Shown here: in pieces, positions 34,908 to 45,478 of the stretch
How positions within the stretch are numbered: position 1 is the first letter of the stretch
Layout of the letters: every line of letters begins with the position of its first letter
Origin: Pandoraea commovens
GTDB lineage: Bacteria > Pseudomonadota > Gammaproteobacteria > Burkholderiales > Burkholderiaceae
Reading direction: 5' to 3'
Assembly: GCF_902459615.1 (NCBI RefSeq)
Contig: NZ_CABPSA010000012.1
Coordinates: 47,979 to 111,978, forward strand
DNA length: 64,000 bases
Notes under the pieces: model-generated
The model's input: the letters and a program-made list of their open reading frames with translations, nothing else
The model's database searches: none
What the model was told of the DNA's origin: nothing
Position numbers and translations under genes: made by a program

Positions 34908-35087
34908 CGGATCACTGGTTAGGGCGGCAAATGTCGTTCGCAATCGCGCAGTCTGTCGTCTGACGGAAAACCTTACCCCGGAGTTGTGCCCCATGAGTAA
35001 CGATCCGCCCGAGCGTCTGCGCGCTGCGGGTCACCGGTGTTTGGCACGTTAGCCGCACGCCGGTTCGATACCTGTACTGAAAAATGG

Positions 35088-35096
35088 ATTCTAGCA
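35088..35096 (-). promoter_or_regulatory. Extended -10 promoter of secA
   Basis: On the minus strand TGCTAGAAT fits TGnTATAAT with one mismatch. No -35 is evident. It would start secA mRNA near 35081. The 34908-35212 region between secA and the divergent gene holds only promoters; TAAAAT at 35183-35188 is a candidate -10 for the plus-strand gene. Confidence 0.5.
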
Positions 35097-35212
35097 TGCT
35101 GACGTGGCACCTCCCGAAGGCACCCAACGTCAACAAACCGGGGCTTTCAGGGGGCGGGACGAGGCGACGCCCGATGGCGGGGTAAAATATGCGGTGACTT
35201 CTGTCTCATCAT

Positions 35213-35680
35213 ATGAAACGACCCAAAGCACCTCGCGTTGCCCGCCCTCTGACCGACCTGTTATCCGCATCCGACGGTGCCGGATCGCTGCTGGTCGCCG
35301 CCGAACAACTCGGCCGTCTGGAGCGTGACGTTCACGCGCTGTTGCCCGCCGCTCTCAGCGGCAGCGTGAGGCTTGCGCCGCCGCGTGAAGGGGCGCTCGT
35401 CTTCCTGGTGAGCAATAACGCGCTGGCGGCGCGTCTGCGTCAGCAAACGCCATCGCTGATCGACGGACTGGCGACACGCGGATGGCTCATCCGCTCGATC
35501 AAGATCCGAGTGAGCATCGCCACGCCCGAGCCTCAGAAGCCCCCCAAGGAGGCCCTGCTGTCGCGTCAGGGGCTCGTGAGCCTGCGCGATCTGCGCGACG
35601 CCCTGGAGCCGTCTCCGCTGCGCGACGCGCTCGCGCGGCTCGTCGCCCGTCACTCTTACGGCGGTACGCGCAAACCCTGA
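35213..35680 (+). CDS. DciA/DUF721 family protein
   Basis: The 155-residue protein has the DUF721 core (residues about 15-105), the fold of DciA, the replicative helicase operator used by bacteria that lack DnaC. In proteobacteria the gene commonly lies divergent to secA or beside lpxC and secM, as here. ATG at 35213 has no clear ribosome site and a leader of only about 18 nt. A bidirectional terminator shared with lpxC follows. The role in loading DnaB is inferred from the family. Confidence 0.82.
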   Translation: MKRPKAPRVARPLTDLLSASDGAGSLLVAAEQLGRLERDVHALLPAALSGSVRLAPPREGALVFLVSNNALAARLRQQTPSLIDGLATRGWLIRSIKIRVSIATPEPQKPPKEALLSRQGLVSLRDLRDALEPSPLRDALARLVARHSYGGTRKP

Positions 35681-35725
35681 ACATCCCTCGCAATTGCAAA
35701 CGCCGATTTAGCTCGCGCGTCAAAT

Positions 35726-35758
35726 AAAAAAGCGCCGGATCACCGGCGCTTTCTTTTT
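35726..35758. terminator. Bidirectional terminator between the dciA-like gene and lpxC
   Basis: AAAGCGCCGG (35729-35738) pairs with CCGGCGCTTT (35743-35752), with A-rich and T-rich flanks. It ends the dciA-like gene and the whole dcw cluster. Confidence 0.85.
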
Positions 35759-35795
35759 GTTACATCCCGTCATGCAGCATGACGGTTTGCGTCGC

Positions 35796-36710
35796 TTACG
35801 CGAACTGTGTCTGCGGTTCGAACTGGAAGCCGCGCGGGGCGTCTTCTGCGCGCTCGAACGTGACGATTTCGTACGCTTCCTGTGCGAGAAGCTCGCGCAG
35901 CAGCTGGTTGTTCAAACCGTGGCCCGACTTGTACGCCGTGTACGAAGCCAGCAGCGGGTGGCCGATCACATACAGGTCGCCGATCGCGTCGAGCATCTTG
36001 TGCTTCACGAACTCGTCGTCGTAGCGCAGCCCGTCGTTGTTCAGGATGCGGTACTCGTCGAGCACAATCGCGTTGTCCATGCTGCCGCCGCGCGCAAGCC
36101 CCAGCTCACGCAGCATTTCGACTTCATGCGCGAAACCGAACGTGCGCGCACGCGCGATTTCCTTCGCGTAGGACGTTTCAGCGAAATCGACCTCAAGCGC
36201 CTGGCCCGTGCGATCCACGGCCGGGTGACGGAAGTCGATGGTGAACTTGAGTTTGAAGCCGTCGTACGGATCGAGACGGGCAAGCTTGTCGCCTTCGCGA
36301 ATCTCGACCGGCTTCGTCACGCGGATGAATTTCTTGGCAGCGGCCTGCTCTTCGATGCCCGCCGACTGGATCAGGAAAACGAACGTGGCAGCGCTACCGT
36401 CCATGATCGGAATTTCTTCGGCGGTGACGTCGACGTACAGATTGTCGATGCCCAGCCCTGCGCATGCCGACATCAGGTGTTCCACGGTGGACACCCGCGC
36501 ACCATCCTTCTGCAACACCGACGCAAGACGCGTGTCGCCAATCGCCATCGCCGACGCCGGAATCTCTACAGGAGGATTCAGATCGGTACGGCAGAAGACA
36601 ATGCCCGTATCGGGCGGCGCCGGACGCAGTGACAGCTCGACCTTGCGACCGGAGTGCAAGCCGATGCCGACTGTCTTGGCGATGGATTTGAGAGTGCGCT
36701 GCTTAAGCAT
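35796..36710 (-). CDS. lpxC: UDP-3-O-acyl-N-acetylglucosamine deacetylase
   Basis: LpxC performs the committed step of lipid A synthesis using zinc. The 304-residue protein has E77-H78 (STVEHLM), the HKMLDAIGD zinc site and SGHGLNNQ with the catalytic histidine. It is the last gene of the dcw cluster, 559 bp after ftsZ, and is read at least partly from its own extended -10 promoter at 36753-36761. The ribosome site is weak. The C-terminal tail lies in the region that in E. coli is recognised by FtsH; whether that holds here is unknown. Confidence 0.98.
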   Translation of the reverse strand: MLKQRTLKSIAKTVGIGLHSGRKVELSLRPAPPDTGIVFCRTDLNPPVEIPASAMAIGDTRLASVLQKDGARVSTVEHLMSACAGLGIDNLYVDVTAEEIPIMDGSAATFVFLIQSAGIEEQAAAKKFIRVTKPVEIREGDKLARLDPYDGFKLKFTIDFRHPAVDRTGQALEVDFAETSYAKEIARARTFGFAHEVEMLRELGLARGGSMDNAIVLDEYRILNNDGLRYDDEFVKHKMLDAIGDLYVIGHPLLASYTAYKSGHGLNNQLLRELLAQEAYEIVTFERAEDAPRGFQFEPQTQFA

Positions 36711-37269
36711 GCTATTTATTAAAACTATCAGACGCTATGGATCATAGATCGAATTATATCAGATCGGCGCCTTCATCGCTGTGCCACAAACACAACGCTT
36801 CGTTACCAAACATTCCGGATGTTGCCTCATCGGATTGTCCCTCGCCTATATCGCGAGACGAAATGACGTATTTGCGAAAATCGGCTTTTTCATCTTAGAC
36901 GTCAGGCCATAGACCTGCGCGCCCATAAATTTTTCGGGGCACCCCGGCCACTGCGACGGAGGCAAGCCGCAGCGGTCGGGGGGACAGATCCGCGAGACCG
37001 GGTCAGGGATCACGAACGCTTACCCGTAACGTCCGTCATCTGTGACGCGTCGATACCTTTTGCGACTCTGGTCGTCGCAACCACAAGGCATCTCGCGCAT
37101 CACAACCTTGCGGTATCGTCCTTCGGACCCGTACCGGGGCGCGCCTTCCCCACGCCACACGGCATGGTAGTTGGAGCGACGGCGAATCCTCACGACGACC
37201 TGCGTAGGTCTCGCGATTCCCAAGGTGCGGCGGCGCCAGGCACTGGCACCCGGCCCGCGCGCAACCTTG
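36711..37269. other. 559-bp gene-free interval between ftsZ and lpxC
   Basis: No plausible gene is present. 36711-36900 is AT-rich and carries the lpxC promoter. Inverted repeats occur at about 36930-36980 (CGGGG-TG-CCCCG, and GCTGCGG/CGCAG arms) that could end part of the ftsZ transcript, without a T run in the right direction. Other betaproteobacteria may have an extra gene in this position. Confidence 0.55.
36753..36761 (-). promoter_or_regulatory. Extended -10 promoter of lpxC
   Basis: On the minus strand TGATATAAT is a perfect TGnTATAAT. No good -35 is seen. The transcript would start near 36746 and leave a leader of about 36 nt. Confidence 0.65.
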
Positions 37270-38460
37270 TCAGTCGGCTTGCTTGCGCAGGAAGGCCGGG
37301 ATGTCGTACGTGTCGACACCCTTTTCCTGCAGCGCAGCGACATGCGAAGCGGCGGTTTCACGCGTGCTGCGCCACACGGCCGGCGTATCGAGCGCGCCGT
37401 AGTCCGTACCGGCAGCCTGACCAACATTCGGCACGTGGCCGGTCGCGATCGGCATGTTGTCGGTACCGGTCTTGAGCAGCGTCATCGGTGCTGCGACCTT
37501 CTTCGAAACAGCACGGCCCAGGCCGGTTGCCACGACGGTCACGCGCAGTGCATCGCCCATCTTGTCGTCGTAGACGGTTCCGAAAATCACGGTCGCGTCT
37601 TCGGCGGCGTAGCTCTTGATGGTGTTCATCACCTCACGCGTTTCCGACAAGCGCAGCGAACGCGATGCCGTGATGTTCACCAGCACGCCACGCGCCCCCG
37701 ACAGATCCACGCCTTCGAGCAGCGGGCTTGCCACGGCTTGCTCGGCGGCCAGACGCGCACGATCGACACCGGCAACCGTCGCCGTACCCATCATCGCCTT
37801 GCCTTGCTCGCCCATCACCGTCTTCACGTCTTCAAAGTCGACGTTCACCAGACCGTCGACGTTGATGATTTCGGCGATGCCGGCCACGGCGTTGTGCAGC
37901 ACGTCGTCGGCGCATTGGAAGCACTTGTCCATCTCGGCATCGTCGCCCATGACTTCGAACAGCTTGTCATTGAGCACGACGATCAGCGAGTCGACGTTGT
38001 CTTCCAGTTCCTGCGCGCCCGTCTCGGCCACACGCATACGCTTGCCGCCTTCGAACTCGAACGGCTTGGACACCACGCCGACGGTCAGAATGCCCATTTC
38101 CTTGGCGATCTGCGCCACCACCGGTGCTGCGCCCGTGCCCGTACCGCCGCCCATACCAGCGGTGATGAACACCATGTGCGCGCCACGCAGGGCGTCGGCC
38201 ACGCGCTCGCGCGCTTCTTCAGCGGCGGAGCGGCCCATTTCCGGCTTCGCGCCAGCACCCAGACCGGTCTTGCCGAGCTGAATGTTTACGCTGGCCTGCG
38301 AACGGCCCAGTGCCTGAGCGTCGGTGTTCATGGCGATGAATTCCACGCCTTGCACACCACGGTTGATCATGTGCTGGACGGCATTGCCGCCAGCGCCACC
38401 AACACCCACCACCTTGATGATGGTGCCGTTGGTTTCCGTTTCCAACATTTCGAAGTTCAT
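37270..38460 (-). CDS. ftsZ: Cell division GTPase FtsZ
   Basis: FtsZ forms the cytokinetic ring. The 396-residue protein has the tubulin signature GGGTGTGAAPVVA and a GTPase/T7-loop region. A variable linker and the C-terminal binding peptide DIPAFLRKQAD follow; the peptide contacts FtsA, ZapD and others. Start ATG at 38460 with GGAGG upstream. It lies 117 bp after ftsA, and the gap may contain a further promoter. It is a partner for FtsA (next gene) and ZapD (27948). Confidence 0.99.
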   Translation of the reverse strand: MNFEMLETETNGTIIKVVGVGGAGGNAVQHMINRGVQGVEFIAMNTDAQALGRSQASVNIQLGKTGLGAGAKPEMGRSAAEEARERVADALRGAHMVFITAGMGGGTGTGAAPVVAQIAKEMGILTVGVVSKPFEFEGGKRMRVAETGAQELEDNVDSLIVVLNDKLFEVMGDDAEMDKCFQCADDVLHNAVAGIAEIINVDGLVNVDFEDVKTVMGEQGKAMMGTATVAGVDRARLAAEQAVASPLLEGVDLSGARGVLVNITASRSLRLSETREVMNTIKSYAAEDATVIFGTVYDDKMGDALRVTVVATGLGRAVSKKVAAPMTLLKTGTDNMPIATGHVPNVGQAAGTDYGALDTPAVWRSTRETAASHVAALQEKGVDTYDIPAFLRKQAD

Positions 38461-38577
38461 AGCGCCTCCAGTGAATTAAAAGCAGATCCGGTACTGCGGG
38501 TCACGTGCCGCTCGGGTAAGCCGCGCGTGTTTTCAACACCGAATCCACACCCCTCAAAAACTCTGTAAAAAGACAAC

Positions 38578-39810
38578 TTAAAAATTGCTGAAGAACCAGT
38601 CGCGCATCCGCGTCCACACCTGGTTCGCTTGCCCCGACTGCACGGCGACCTTGCGGCCGCGCATGCGTTGGGAACGTCCTTCGAGCAGCAGGCCCATCGC
38701 CGTGGCGTAGCGCGGGCTGCGCACCACGTCGGCCAGACCGCCTGCGTATTCCGGCACGCCGATGCGCACGGGCTTGAGGAAGATGTCCTCGCCCAGCTCG
38801 ACCATGCCCGGCATCATTGCCGCACCGCCGGTGAGCACGATGCCCGAGGACAGCAGTTCTTCGTATCCCGACTCGCGCACCACTTGCTGCACGAGCGAGA
38901 ACAGCTCTTCGACACGCGGCTCGATCACCGCGGCCAGCGCCTGACGCGAGAGCGTGCGCGGACCGCGCTCGCCCAGCCCCGGCACTTCGATCATTTCGTC
39001 CGGATCGGCCAACGACTGCTTGGCGATACCGTGCTGAATCTTGATGTCTTCCGCATCCGGCGTCGGCGTGCGAACGGCCATCGCGATATCGCTCGTGATC
39101 TGATCGCCTGCAATCGGAATCACGGCCGTGTGACGGATCGCCCCTTCGCTGAAGATCGCGATATCGGTCGTGCCGCCGCCGATATCGATCAGCACCACAC
39201 CGAGTTCCTTCTCGTCTTCCGTGAGCACCGAGATGCTCGACGCCAGCGGTTGCAGAATCAGGTCGTTCACTTCGAGGCCGCAACGGCGCACGCACTTCAC
39301 GATGTTCTGTGCCGCCGACACCGCGCCGGTCACGATATGCACCTTCACTTCGAGACGGATGCCGCTCATGCCGATCGGCTCGCGCACATCTTCCTGACCG
39401 TCGATGATGAATTCCTGCGTGAGGATATGCAGCACCTGCTGATCGGTCGGGATGTTGATCGCCTTGGCCGTTTCGATGACGCGCGCCACGTCGGCCTGCG
39501 TCACTTCCTTGTCCTTGATCGCCACCATGCCGCTCGAATTGAAGCTGCGGATGTGACTACCGGCGATGCCGGTGAATACGTTGGTGATCTTGCAGTCGGC
39601 CATCAGCTCCGCTTCTTCGAGCGCACGCTGAATGGACTGCACTGTCGCCTCAATGTTCACCACCACGCCCTTTTTCAGGCCGCGCGATTCACTCTGGCCG
39701 AGGCCGATGACTTCATAGCGGCCTTCAGGGCGCAGTTCGGCCACCACCGCCACGACTTTCGACGTGCCGATATCGAGGGCGACCAACAGATCCTTGTAAT
39801 CTTTGCTCAT
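38578..39810 (-). CDS. ftsA: Cell division protein FtsA
   Basis: FtsA is an actin-like ATPase that anchors FtsZ to the membrane. The 410-residue protein has the phosphate 1 motif ALDIGTSKV, the SHI-type subdomain 1C and phosphate 2 (VLIDIGGGTTDIA). It ends in the amphipathic membrane helix (WTRMRDWFFSNF). ATG at 39810 has AGGACT upstream. It lies 22 bp after ftsQ. Confidence 0.98.
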   Translation of the reverse strand: MSKDYKDLLVALDIGTSKVVAVVAELRPEGRYEVIGLGQSESRGLKKGVVVNIEATVQSIQRALEEAELMADCKITNVFTGIAGSHIRSFNSSGMVAIKDKEVTQADVARVIETAKAINIPTDQQVLHILTQEFIIDGQEDVREPIGMSGIRLEVKVHIVTGAVSAAQNIVKCVRRCGLEVNDLILQPLASSISVLTEDEKELGVVLIDIGGGTTDIAIFSEGAIRHTAVIPIAGDQITSDIAMAVRTPTPDAEDIKIQHGIAKQSLADPDEMIEVPGLGERGPRTLSRQALAAVIEPRVEELFSLVQQVVRESGYEELLSSGIVLTGGAAMMPGMVELGEDIFLKPVRIGVPEYAGGLADVVRSPRYATAMGLLLEGRSQRMRGRKVAVQSGQANQVWTRMRDWFFSNF

Positions 39811-39832
39811 AGCGTGTGTAAGTCCTGAAGTC

Positions 39833-40666
39833 TCACTGGCTTCGCTTTACCGGCGCGGCAGGTTTCGCTGCCGGCTTCTGCGAATCCCGCTTTTGCACGG
39901 GTGTCGCGGCAAGCTTCTTGGCCTGTTCTTCGCTCAAGAAACGCATGCCCGCGGCACGCACTGCAAAACCGTTCGGGTACCGCAGATCGGCATACTCGAT
40001 CTGATTTCCCCAGCGTGCCGCTACCTGCGGATACGCCTGTACGAAGCGTCGGCTGCGCGTGGCGAGGGTCTCGGGGGTCCGCTCCCGTCCCAGCGCCAGT
40101 TGCACGCCCCCTGCGAGCCGCACGCCCCAGGCGTAGCGATTCGACAGCGTGACCGCTTCGGGTTTCATATTCAGCGGCGCGAACCACTTCACGAAGTCGT
40201 AGTACCGCGCCGTTACATCCTTCTCGCTGCCCGGCGGCCCCGCGAACTCCGGCAACTTCCCGTCGTCCTCGGCTTCCGCCAGATTGGCTGCGAACAACTC
40301 GCCATCCACACTCACCAGACGGCCGTCGTTCCACGTGGCCAGCGGTTTGTACTCCTCGATCGTCACCGCGAGCTGGTTCGGCCAGACACGCCGCACGCTC
40401 GCATGACGCACCCAAGGCACTGCTTCGAACGCCGCTCGCGTGGCGTCCAGATCGATCGTGAAGAAGTTGCCCTTCAGCCGCGAGACCGCATTCGCCCGCA
40501 AGGTCGGCCCGTTGATGTGGGACACGTCCCCATCGATCTGAATCGCCTTGAGCGTGAAAACCGGCCGCTGAATCAGCCAATGACCGCCCGCCGCGAGCGC
40601 CGCCAGCACGACGAGCGCGACGAGCACACTCGCAATGGCGTTGAGCAGGCGTACGTTGTGCCACAT
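39833..40666 (-). CDS. ftsQ: Cell division protein FtsQ
   Basis: FtsQ is a bitopic divisome protein that joins with FtsL and FtsB. The 277-residue protein has one membrane helix (residues 9-31), a POTRA domain (about 36-105) and the FtsQ beta domain. The C-terminal tail is Lys/Pro/Ala-rich. ATG at 40666 has GGAAAG upstream. It lies between ddlB (47 bp) and ftsA. Confidence 0.96.
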   Translation of the reverse strand: MWHNVRLLNAIASVLVALVVLAALAAGGHWLIQRPVFTLKAIQIDGDVSHINGPTLRANAVSRLKGNFFTIDLDATRAAFEAVPWVRHASVRRVWPNQLAVTIEEYKPLATWNDGRLVSVDGELFAANLAEAEDDGKLPEFAGPPGSEKDVTARYYDFVKWFAPLNMKPEAVTLSNRYAWGVRLAGGVQLALGRERTPETLATRSRRFVQAYPQVAARWGNQIEYADLRYPNGFAVRAAGMRFLSEEQAKKLAATPVQKRDSQKPAAKPAAPVKRSQ

Positions 40667-40713
40667 GGCGATTTGCTTTCCGTATCAGGGCGTTCTTCAA
40701 CGCGTTCAATGTC

Positions 40714-41697
40714 TTACTCAGGTTTCCACTGCGCGTTCGGATGCAGATCGAGCGTCGCAGTTGCCAGAATTTCAACCACCAGGTCTTCGTACGACAGGCC
40801 CGCCGCGCGCGCCGAAATCGGCACCAGCGAGTGGCCGGTCATGCCCGGCGACGTATTGATCTCCAACAGGTACGGCTTGTTATCGCGCTTGCGCAGCATC
40901 ACGTCGGCACGGGCCCAGCCACGGCAGCCGAGCACGAGGTAGGCGCGCAACACGAGGCGCTGCACCTCCTCTTGCAAGGACACCGACAACGGCGGCGGGC
41001 ATTCGTAGCGCGTGTCGTCCTTGAAGTACTTGTTCTGGTAGTCGTAGTTCGCGTCCGGCGCGACGATGCGGATGACCGGCAGCGAGCGGGCGGCATTCGC
41101 GCCCTTCGTGCCCACGCCAAGCACCGGCACGGTCAGCTCGTCGCCGTCGATGAACTCTTCGGCGAGCACGTCCGGATCGAGCGCTACCGCCTTCTCGAAC
41201 GCGGCCTTCAGCTGCGAGGCTTCCGTGACCTTCGTCAGACCGATGGTCGAGCCTTCGCGCGACGGCTTGACGATGAGCGGCAATCCGAGATCGCGCGCGA
41301 CGGCATCGAAGTCGGTATCCGCATTCAGCATCGTGAAGCGCGGCGTCGGCAGCCCTTCGTTGATCCAGATGCGCTTGGTCATTTCCTTGTCCATCGCCAG
41401 CGCGGAAGCCAACACGCCACTGCCGGTGTACGGAATGCCCAGATGCTCCAGCGCGCCTTGCAGCGTGCCGTCTTCTCCATAGCGGCCATGCAGCGCGATG
41501 AACACGCGGTCGAACTTCTGCGCGGCGAGCGCGGCGAGATCGTTCATGCCCGTATCGAACGCATGCGCATCGACGCCGCGCGAGCGCAGCGCTTCGAGTA
41601 CACCATTGCCCGAAATCAGCGAGATCTGACGCTCGGCCGAGCGCCCGCCCATCAGGACGCCAACCTTGCCGAAACGTTTCGGATCGAAAGCACTCAC
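40714..41697 (-). CDS. ddlB: D-alanine-D-alanine ligase
   Basis: Ddl makes the D-Ala-D-Ala dipeptide used by MurF. The 327-residue ATP-grasp protein has the [11 protein letters not shown] start, [13 protein letters not shown], and the C-terminal [11 protein letters not shown] metal-site motif. An upstream ATG frame exists to 41754, but GTG at 41697 is preceded by AAGGAG at ideal distance and begins one base after the murC stop. Confidence 0.97.
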   Translation of the reverse strand: MSAFDPKRFGKVGVLMGGRSAERQISLISGNGVLEALRSRGVDAHAFDTGMNDLAALAAQKFDRVFIALHGRYGEDGTLQGALEHLGIPYTGSGVLASALAMDKEMTKRIWINEGLPTPRFTMLNADTDFDAVARDLGLPLIVKPSREGSTIGLTKVTEASQLKAAFEKAVALDPDVLAEEFIDGDELTVPVLGVGTKGANAARSLPVIRIVAPDANYDYQNKYFKDDTRYECPPPLSVSLQEEVQRLVLRAYLVLGCRGWARADVMLRKRDNKPYLLEINTSPGMTGHSLVPISARAAGLSYEDLVVEILATATLDLHPNAQWKPE

Positions 41698-41698
41698 G

Positions 41699-43108
41699 TC
41701 AAACTCCTTGCTGAACTTGCAACTTGCCGGGCACCGCGCCGATGGAGCCGGCACCCATGGTGATTACGACGTCGCCCGCACGGGCAACTTGCAGAATGGC
41801 GTCGGGCAGTTGCGCAACGTCTTCCACGAAAACCGGTTCTACCTTGCCCGCGACACGCAAAGCGCGCGCCAGCGCACGACCGTCGGCAGCCACGATGGGC
41901 GCCTCACCGGCCGAATAGACTTCGCCGAGCACGACGGCATCCGCATCCGAGAGCACTTTCACGAAGTCCTCGAAGCAGTCGCGCGTGCGCGTGTACCGAT
42001 GCGGCTGGAACGCCAGCACGATGCGACGACCGGGGAACGCACCACGCGCTGCCGCCAGCGTTGCCGCCATTTCGACCGGGTGATGGCCGTAATCGTCGAT
42101 CAGCGTGAACGAACCGGTGCCACTGGACTTCGGCAGCGCGATTTCGCCATATCGCTGAAAACGTCGGCCCACGCCGTTAAATTCCGCCAGTGCCTGTTGA
42201 ATCGCAGCGTCCGGCACTTCGAGTTCGGTCGCAATCGCAATCGCCGCCAGCGCATTGCGCACGTTGTGCTCGCCCGGAAGATTGAGCGTGATGTCGAGCG
42301 GCGCTGCGCCTGCACCGAACTTACGCAGCACGGTGAAACGCATCTGCCCGCCGTCTGCACGCACATCGATGGCGCGCACCTGCGCGTCGTCCGACAGGCC
42401 ATAGCGCACGATCGGCTTCGACACGAACGGCAGAATCTCGCGCACGTTCGGATCGTCGACGCACAGCACGGCGATGCCGTAGAACGGCAGACGCTGCGTG
42501 AAGGCGACGAAGGACTGCTTCAGACGGGCGAAGTCATGCCCGTACGTATCCATGTGATCGGCATCGATGTTGGTGATGACTTCGATGACCGGATTCAGAT
42601 TCAGGAACGAGGCGTCCGATTCGTCGGCCTCGACCACGATGAAATCGCCCGTGCCAAGTTTCGCGTTCGCACCGGCGCTGTTCAGTCGGCCGCCGATCAC
42701 GAACGTCGGATCGAGTCCACCCTGCGCAAGTACGCTGGCGACGAGACTCGTCGTGGTCGTCTTGCCGTGCGTACCGGCAATGGCGACGCCCTGCTTCAGG
42801 CGCATGAGTTCCGCGAGCATCAGCGCGCGCGGCACGATCGGAATCTGACGTGCACGGCCTGCGAGCACTTCCGGGTTGTCCGCCGTGATGGCGGTGGAGA
42901 CGACGATGGCGTCGGCCCCTTCGATATGTTCGGCAGCATGGCCGCGTGCAATGCGCGCGCCAAGACCGGCGAGACGCTGCGTGACCGCGTTGTCGCCGAG
43001 ATCGGAGCCGCTCACCTGATAACCCAGGTTAAGCAACACCTCGGCAATGCCGCTCATGCCCGAGCCGCCAATGCCGACGAAGTGAATATGTTTGACGATG
43101 TGTTTCAT
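41699..43108 (-). CDS. murC: UDP-N-acetylmuramate-L-alanine ligase
   Basis: MurC adds L-Ala to UDP-MurNAc, the first peptide step. The 469-residue protein has the N-terminal [14 protein letters not shown] nucleotide-sugar motif and the ATP loop GTHGKTTTT. The ATG at 43108 directly follows murG by one base, and the stop is one base before ddlB. Confidence 0.98.
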   Translation of the reverse strand: MKHIVKHIHFVGIGGSGMSGIAEVLLNLGYQVSGSDLGDNAVTQRLAGLGARIARGHAAEHIEGADAIVVSTAITADNPEVLAGRARQIPIVPRALMLAELMRLKQGVAIAGTHGKTTTTSLVASVLAQGGLDPTFVIGGRLNSAGANAKLGTGDFIVVEADESDASFLNLNPVIEVITNIDADHMDTYGHDFARLKQSFVAFTQRLPFYGIAVLCVDDPNVREILPFVSKPIVRYGLSDDAQVRAIDVRADGGQMRFTVLRKFGAGAAPLDITLNLPGEHNVRNALAAIAIATELEVPDAAIQQALAEFNGVGRRFQRYGEIALPKSSGTGSFTLIDDYGHHPVEMAATLAAARGAFPGRRIVLAFQPHRYTRTRDCFEDFVKVLSDADAVVLGEVYSAGEAPIVAADGRALARALRVAGKVEPVFVEDVAQLPDAILQVARAGDVVITMGAGSIGAVPGKLQVQQGV

Positions 43109-43109
43109 T

Positions 43110-44213
43110 TCAATCCTTGGCCAGAGCCGCGCACACGCGCGCCACTTGTTCGGTGGCGTCCGGCTTGGCGAGCGCCCTGGCTTTCCCTCCCATCGCGAGC
43201 AGCGATTCGCGCGTCTGACGGCGCAGCCACTCGGCCAGGGTCTCGACCGACAGCTCGCGCTGATCGATCAGCGTTGCCGCGCCCTTGTCGGCGAGGAAAC
43301 GCGCATTCGTTGTCTGGTGGTCGTCGACTGCGTGCGGGAACGGCACGAACAGTGCCGCCACGCCCGCCGCCGCCACTTCGGCCACCGTCATCGCGCCCGC
43401 GCGGCAGATCACCAGATCCGCCTCGGCATAGGCCGCGACCATGTTGTCGATGAACGGCAGTGCTTCGACCGTCACCCCCGCTGCGGCGTAATTCGCCTGC
43501 AACGTCTGAATATGTTTCACGCCCGCCTGATGCGTGACCTGCGGACGATCTTCGCGCGGCAGCTTCGCCAGCGCCTTCGGCACGATCTCGTTGAGCACCG
43601 TCGCGCCCAGACTTCCCCCGACGACCAGAATGCGCAGCGGTCCAGTGCGCGCGTTGTAGCGCTCGGCCGGTTCGGCCATCTCGTCGAAGTCGGCGCGAAT
43701 CGGGTTGCCGACCCACTCGCCGCCCGGAATCGTGTCCGGGAACGCGAGCAACACCTTGTCCGCCACGCGCGCGAGCACCTTGTTCGCCATGCCCGCCACC
43801 GAGTTCTGCTCGTGCAGCACCAGCGGACGCCCCAGCAGCGACGCCATCATCCCCGCCGGGAACGTGATGTACCCGCCCATGCCAAGCACGACGTTCGGCT
43901 TCGCGCGACGAATCGCACCGATGCTCTGCCAGAACGCGCGCAGCAGATTGAGCGGCAGCAGAAACTTGGTCATCAAGCCTTTACCGCGCAACCCACCGAA
44001 CTTCACGAACTCCATCGGAATGTCGTACTTCGGCACGAGCGTCGCTTCCATGCCGGTCGGGTTGCCGAGCCAGACTACGCGCCACCCCTGCACACGCAGG
44101 AAGTTGGCGACCGCGAGCCCCGGGAAGACGTGACCGCCCGTGCCGCCGGCCATGACCAGCAGCGTGCGTGTCTTCGTCTGCGGTGCCGGCATCGCGGTAG
44201 CGCGCTCGGTCAT
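43110..44213 (-). CDS. murG: UDP-GlcNAc:lipid I N-acetylglucosaminyltransferase MurG
   Basis: MurG adds GlcNAc to lipid I on the inner membrane face to give lipid II. The 367-residue GT-B protein has [10 protein letters not shown] (residues near 22-31), GGSLGA and the second UDP-binding half. The frame runs upstream, but ATG at 44213 overlaps the ftsW stop (ATGA) and has GGGAGG upstream. A 20-residue extension precedes the conserved loop. Confidence 0.98.
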   Translation of the reverse strand: MTERATAMPAPQTKTRTLLVMAGGTGGHVFPGLAVANFLRVQGWRVVWLGNPTGMEATLVPKYDIPMEFVKFGGLRGKGLMTKFLLPLNLLRAFWQSIGAIRRAKPNVVLGMGGYITFPAGMMASLLGRPLVLHEQNSVAGMANKVLARVADKVLLAFPDTIPGGEWVGNPIRADFDEMAEPAERYNARTGPLRILVVGGSLGATVLNEIVPKALAKLPREDRPQVTHQAGVKHIQTLQANYAAAGVTVEALPFIDNMVAAYAEADLVICRAGAMTVAEVAAAGVAALFVPFPHAVDDHQTTNARFLADKGAATLIDQRELSVETLAEWLRRQTRESLLAMGGKARALAKPDATEQVARVCAALAKD

Positions 44214-45478
44214 ACCTTGCCTCCCCGCATCAGCACGCGGTTTTCGTAATCCACCCGCAACAAAATCGCCACGGCGATACAGTTGAGCAAGATGCCCGAG
44301 CCGCCGTAACTGACCAGCGGCAATGTCAGCCCCTTGGTCGGCAGCAGACCCAGATTCACGCCCATGTTGATGAACGTCTGCGCAGCCAGCCACACGCCCA
44401 CGCCCTTGGCGAGCAACCCGGCGAACGTGCGCTCCAGCGCCAGCGCCTGACGTCCGATTTCGAACGCGCGGCGCACCAGCCAGTAAAAGAGCAGGATGAC
44501 GACCAGCACACCGACGAACCCGAACTCCTCACCGATCACCGCGAGAATGAAATCGGTGTGCGCTTCGGGCAGGTAGTGCAATTTTTCGATGCTGCCGCCC
44601 AGTCCCACGCCGGTCCATTCGCCGCGTCCGAACGCGATGAGCGAGTGCGTCAGCTGATAAGCCTTGCCGAGGGCGTAGTCTTCGCGCCACGGATCGAGGT
44701 ACGCAAAGATCCGCTCGCGACGCCACGGCGACAACCAGATCAGCATCGCGAACGTGCCGACCGCCGTGAGCGCCAGCCCCCCGAACAAGCGTCCGTTCAC
44801 GCCGCCGAGGAACAGAATGCCCATGGCGATGGCCGCGACCACCATGAACGCGCCCATGTCCGGCTCGAGCAGCAGCAACATGCCGACGAACACGACCGCA
44901 ATCCCCATCGGCAGGAAGCCCTTACCGAAGCTCTGCATGAACTCCTGCTTACGCACGGTGTAGTTCGCGGCGTACAGCGTGACGGCGAGCTTCATGATTT
45001 CGGACGGCTGAAGGTTCAGCACGCCAAACGGAATCCAGCGCTTCGACCCGTTCACGCCCTTGCCCACGTGCGGGATCAGCACGATGATCAGCAACAGCAG
45101 CGCCAGCAGGAAGAGCTTCGGCGCGAGCTTGTCCATCGTCTTGACCGGAATCCGGAAGGTGATGACCGCCGCGACCAGCCCGATCGTGAGCGACACGATG
45201 TGACGTCCGAGGAAGTGGAACGTCGAATAGCCGTTGTACTTCGGCGAGTCCGGCAACGCGACAGACGCCGAATAGACCATGATCAGACCGAGCGACAGCA
45301 GGGAGATCACCACCCACACGAGCGCGTGATCGTATTCGAGCATGCGCGAGCGCGTCGGCTTGATACCACTGAGTGTGCGGTTGGCCGCCGTGGTCGCAGC
45401 ACCCGGCGCGTTGGCCGTGCCCGCGCCGGCGAAACCGGCCTGGCGCTTCTTGCTGAAGAACGACTTGATACGGTTCAT
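44210..45478 (-). CDS. ftsW: Septal peptidoglycan polymerase FtsW (SEDS family)
   Basis: FtsW polymerises lipid II at the septum together with FtsI. The 422-residue protein has about ten membrane helices, a cytoplasmic N-terminal extension of some 50 residues, and the SEDS signatures (HTDFIFAVIGEE-like [12 protein letters not shown], and PLVSYGGSG near the C-terminus). It overlaps murD upstream and murG downstream by ATGA junctions. Confidence 0.98.
   Translation of the reverse strand: MNRIKSFFSKKRQAGFAGAGTANAPGAATTAANRTLSGIKPTRSRMLEYDHALVWVVISLLSLGLIMVYSASVALPDSPKYNGYSTFHFLGRHIVSLTIGLVAAVITFRIPVKTMDKLAPKLFLLALLLLIIVLIPHVGKGVNGSKRWIPFGVLNLQPSEIMKLAVTLYAANYTVRKQEFMQSFGKGFLPMGIAVVFVGMLLLLEPDMGAFMVVAAIAMGILFLGGVNGRLFGGLALTAVGTFAMLIWLSPWRRERIFAYLDPWREDYALGKAYQLTHSLIAFGRGEWTGVGLGGSIEKLHYLPEAHTDFILAVIGEEFGFVGVLVVILLFYWLVRRAFEIGRQALALERTFAGLLAKGVGVWLAAQTFINMGVNLGLLPTKGLTLPLVSYGGSGILLNCIAVAILLRVDYENRVLMRGGKV

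Noticed and set aside
37020-37427. 135-residue minus-strand frame overlapping the ftsZ end
   Set aside because: It overlaps the ftsZ C-terminus in another frame, is extremely Arg-rich and has no ribosome site.
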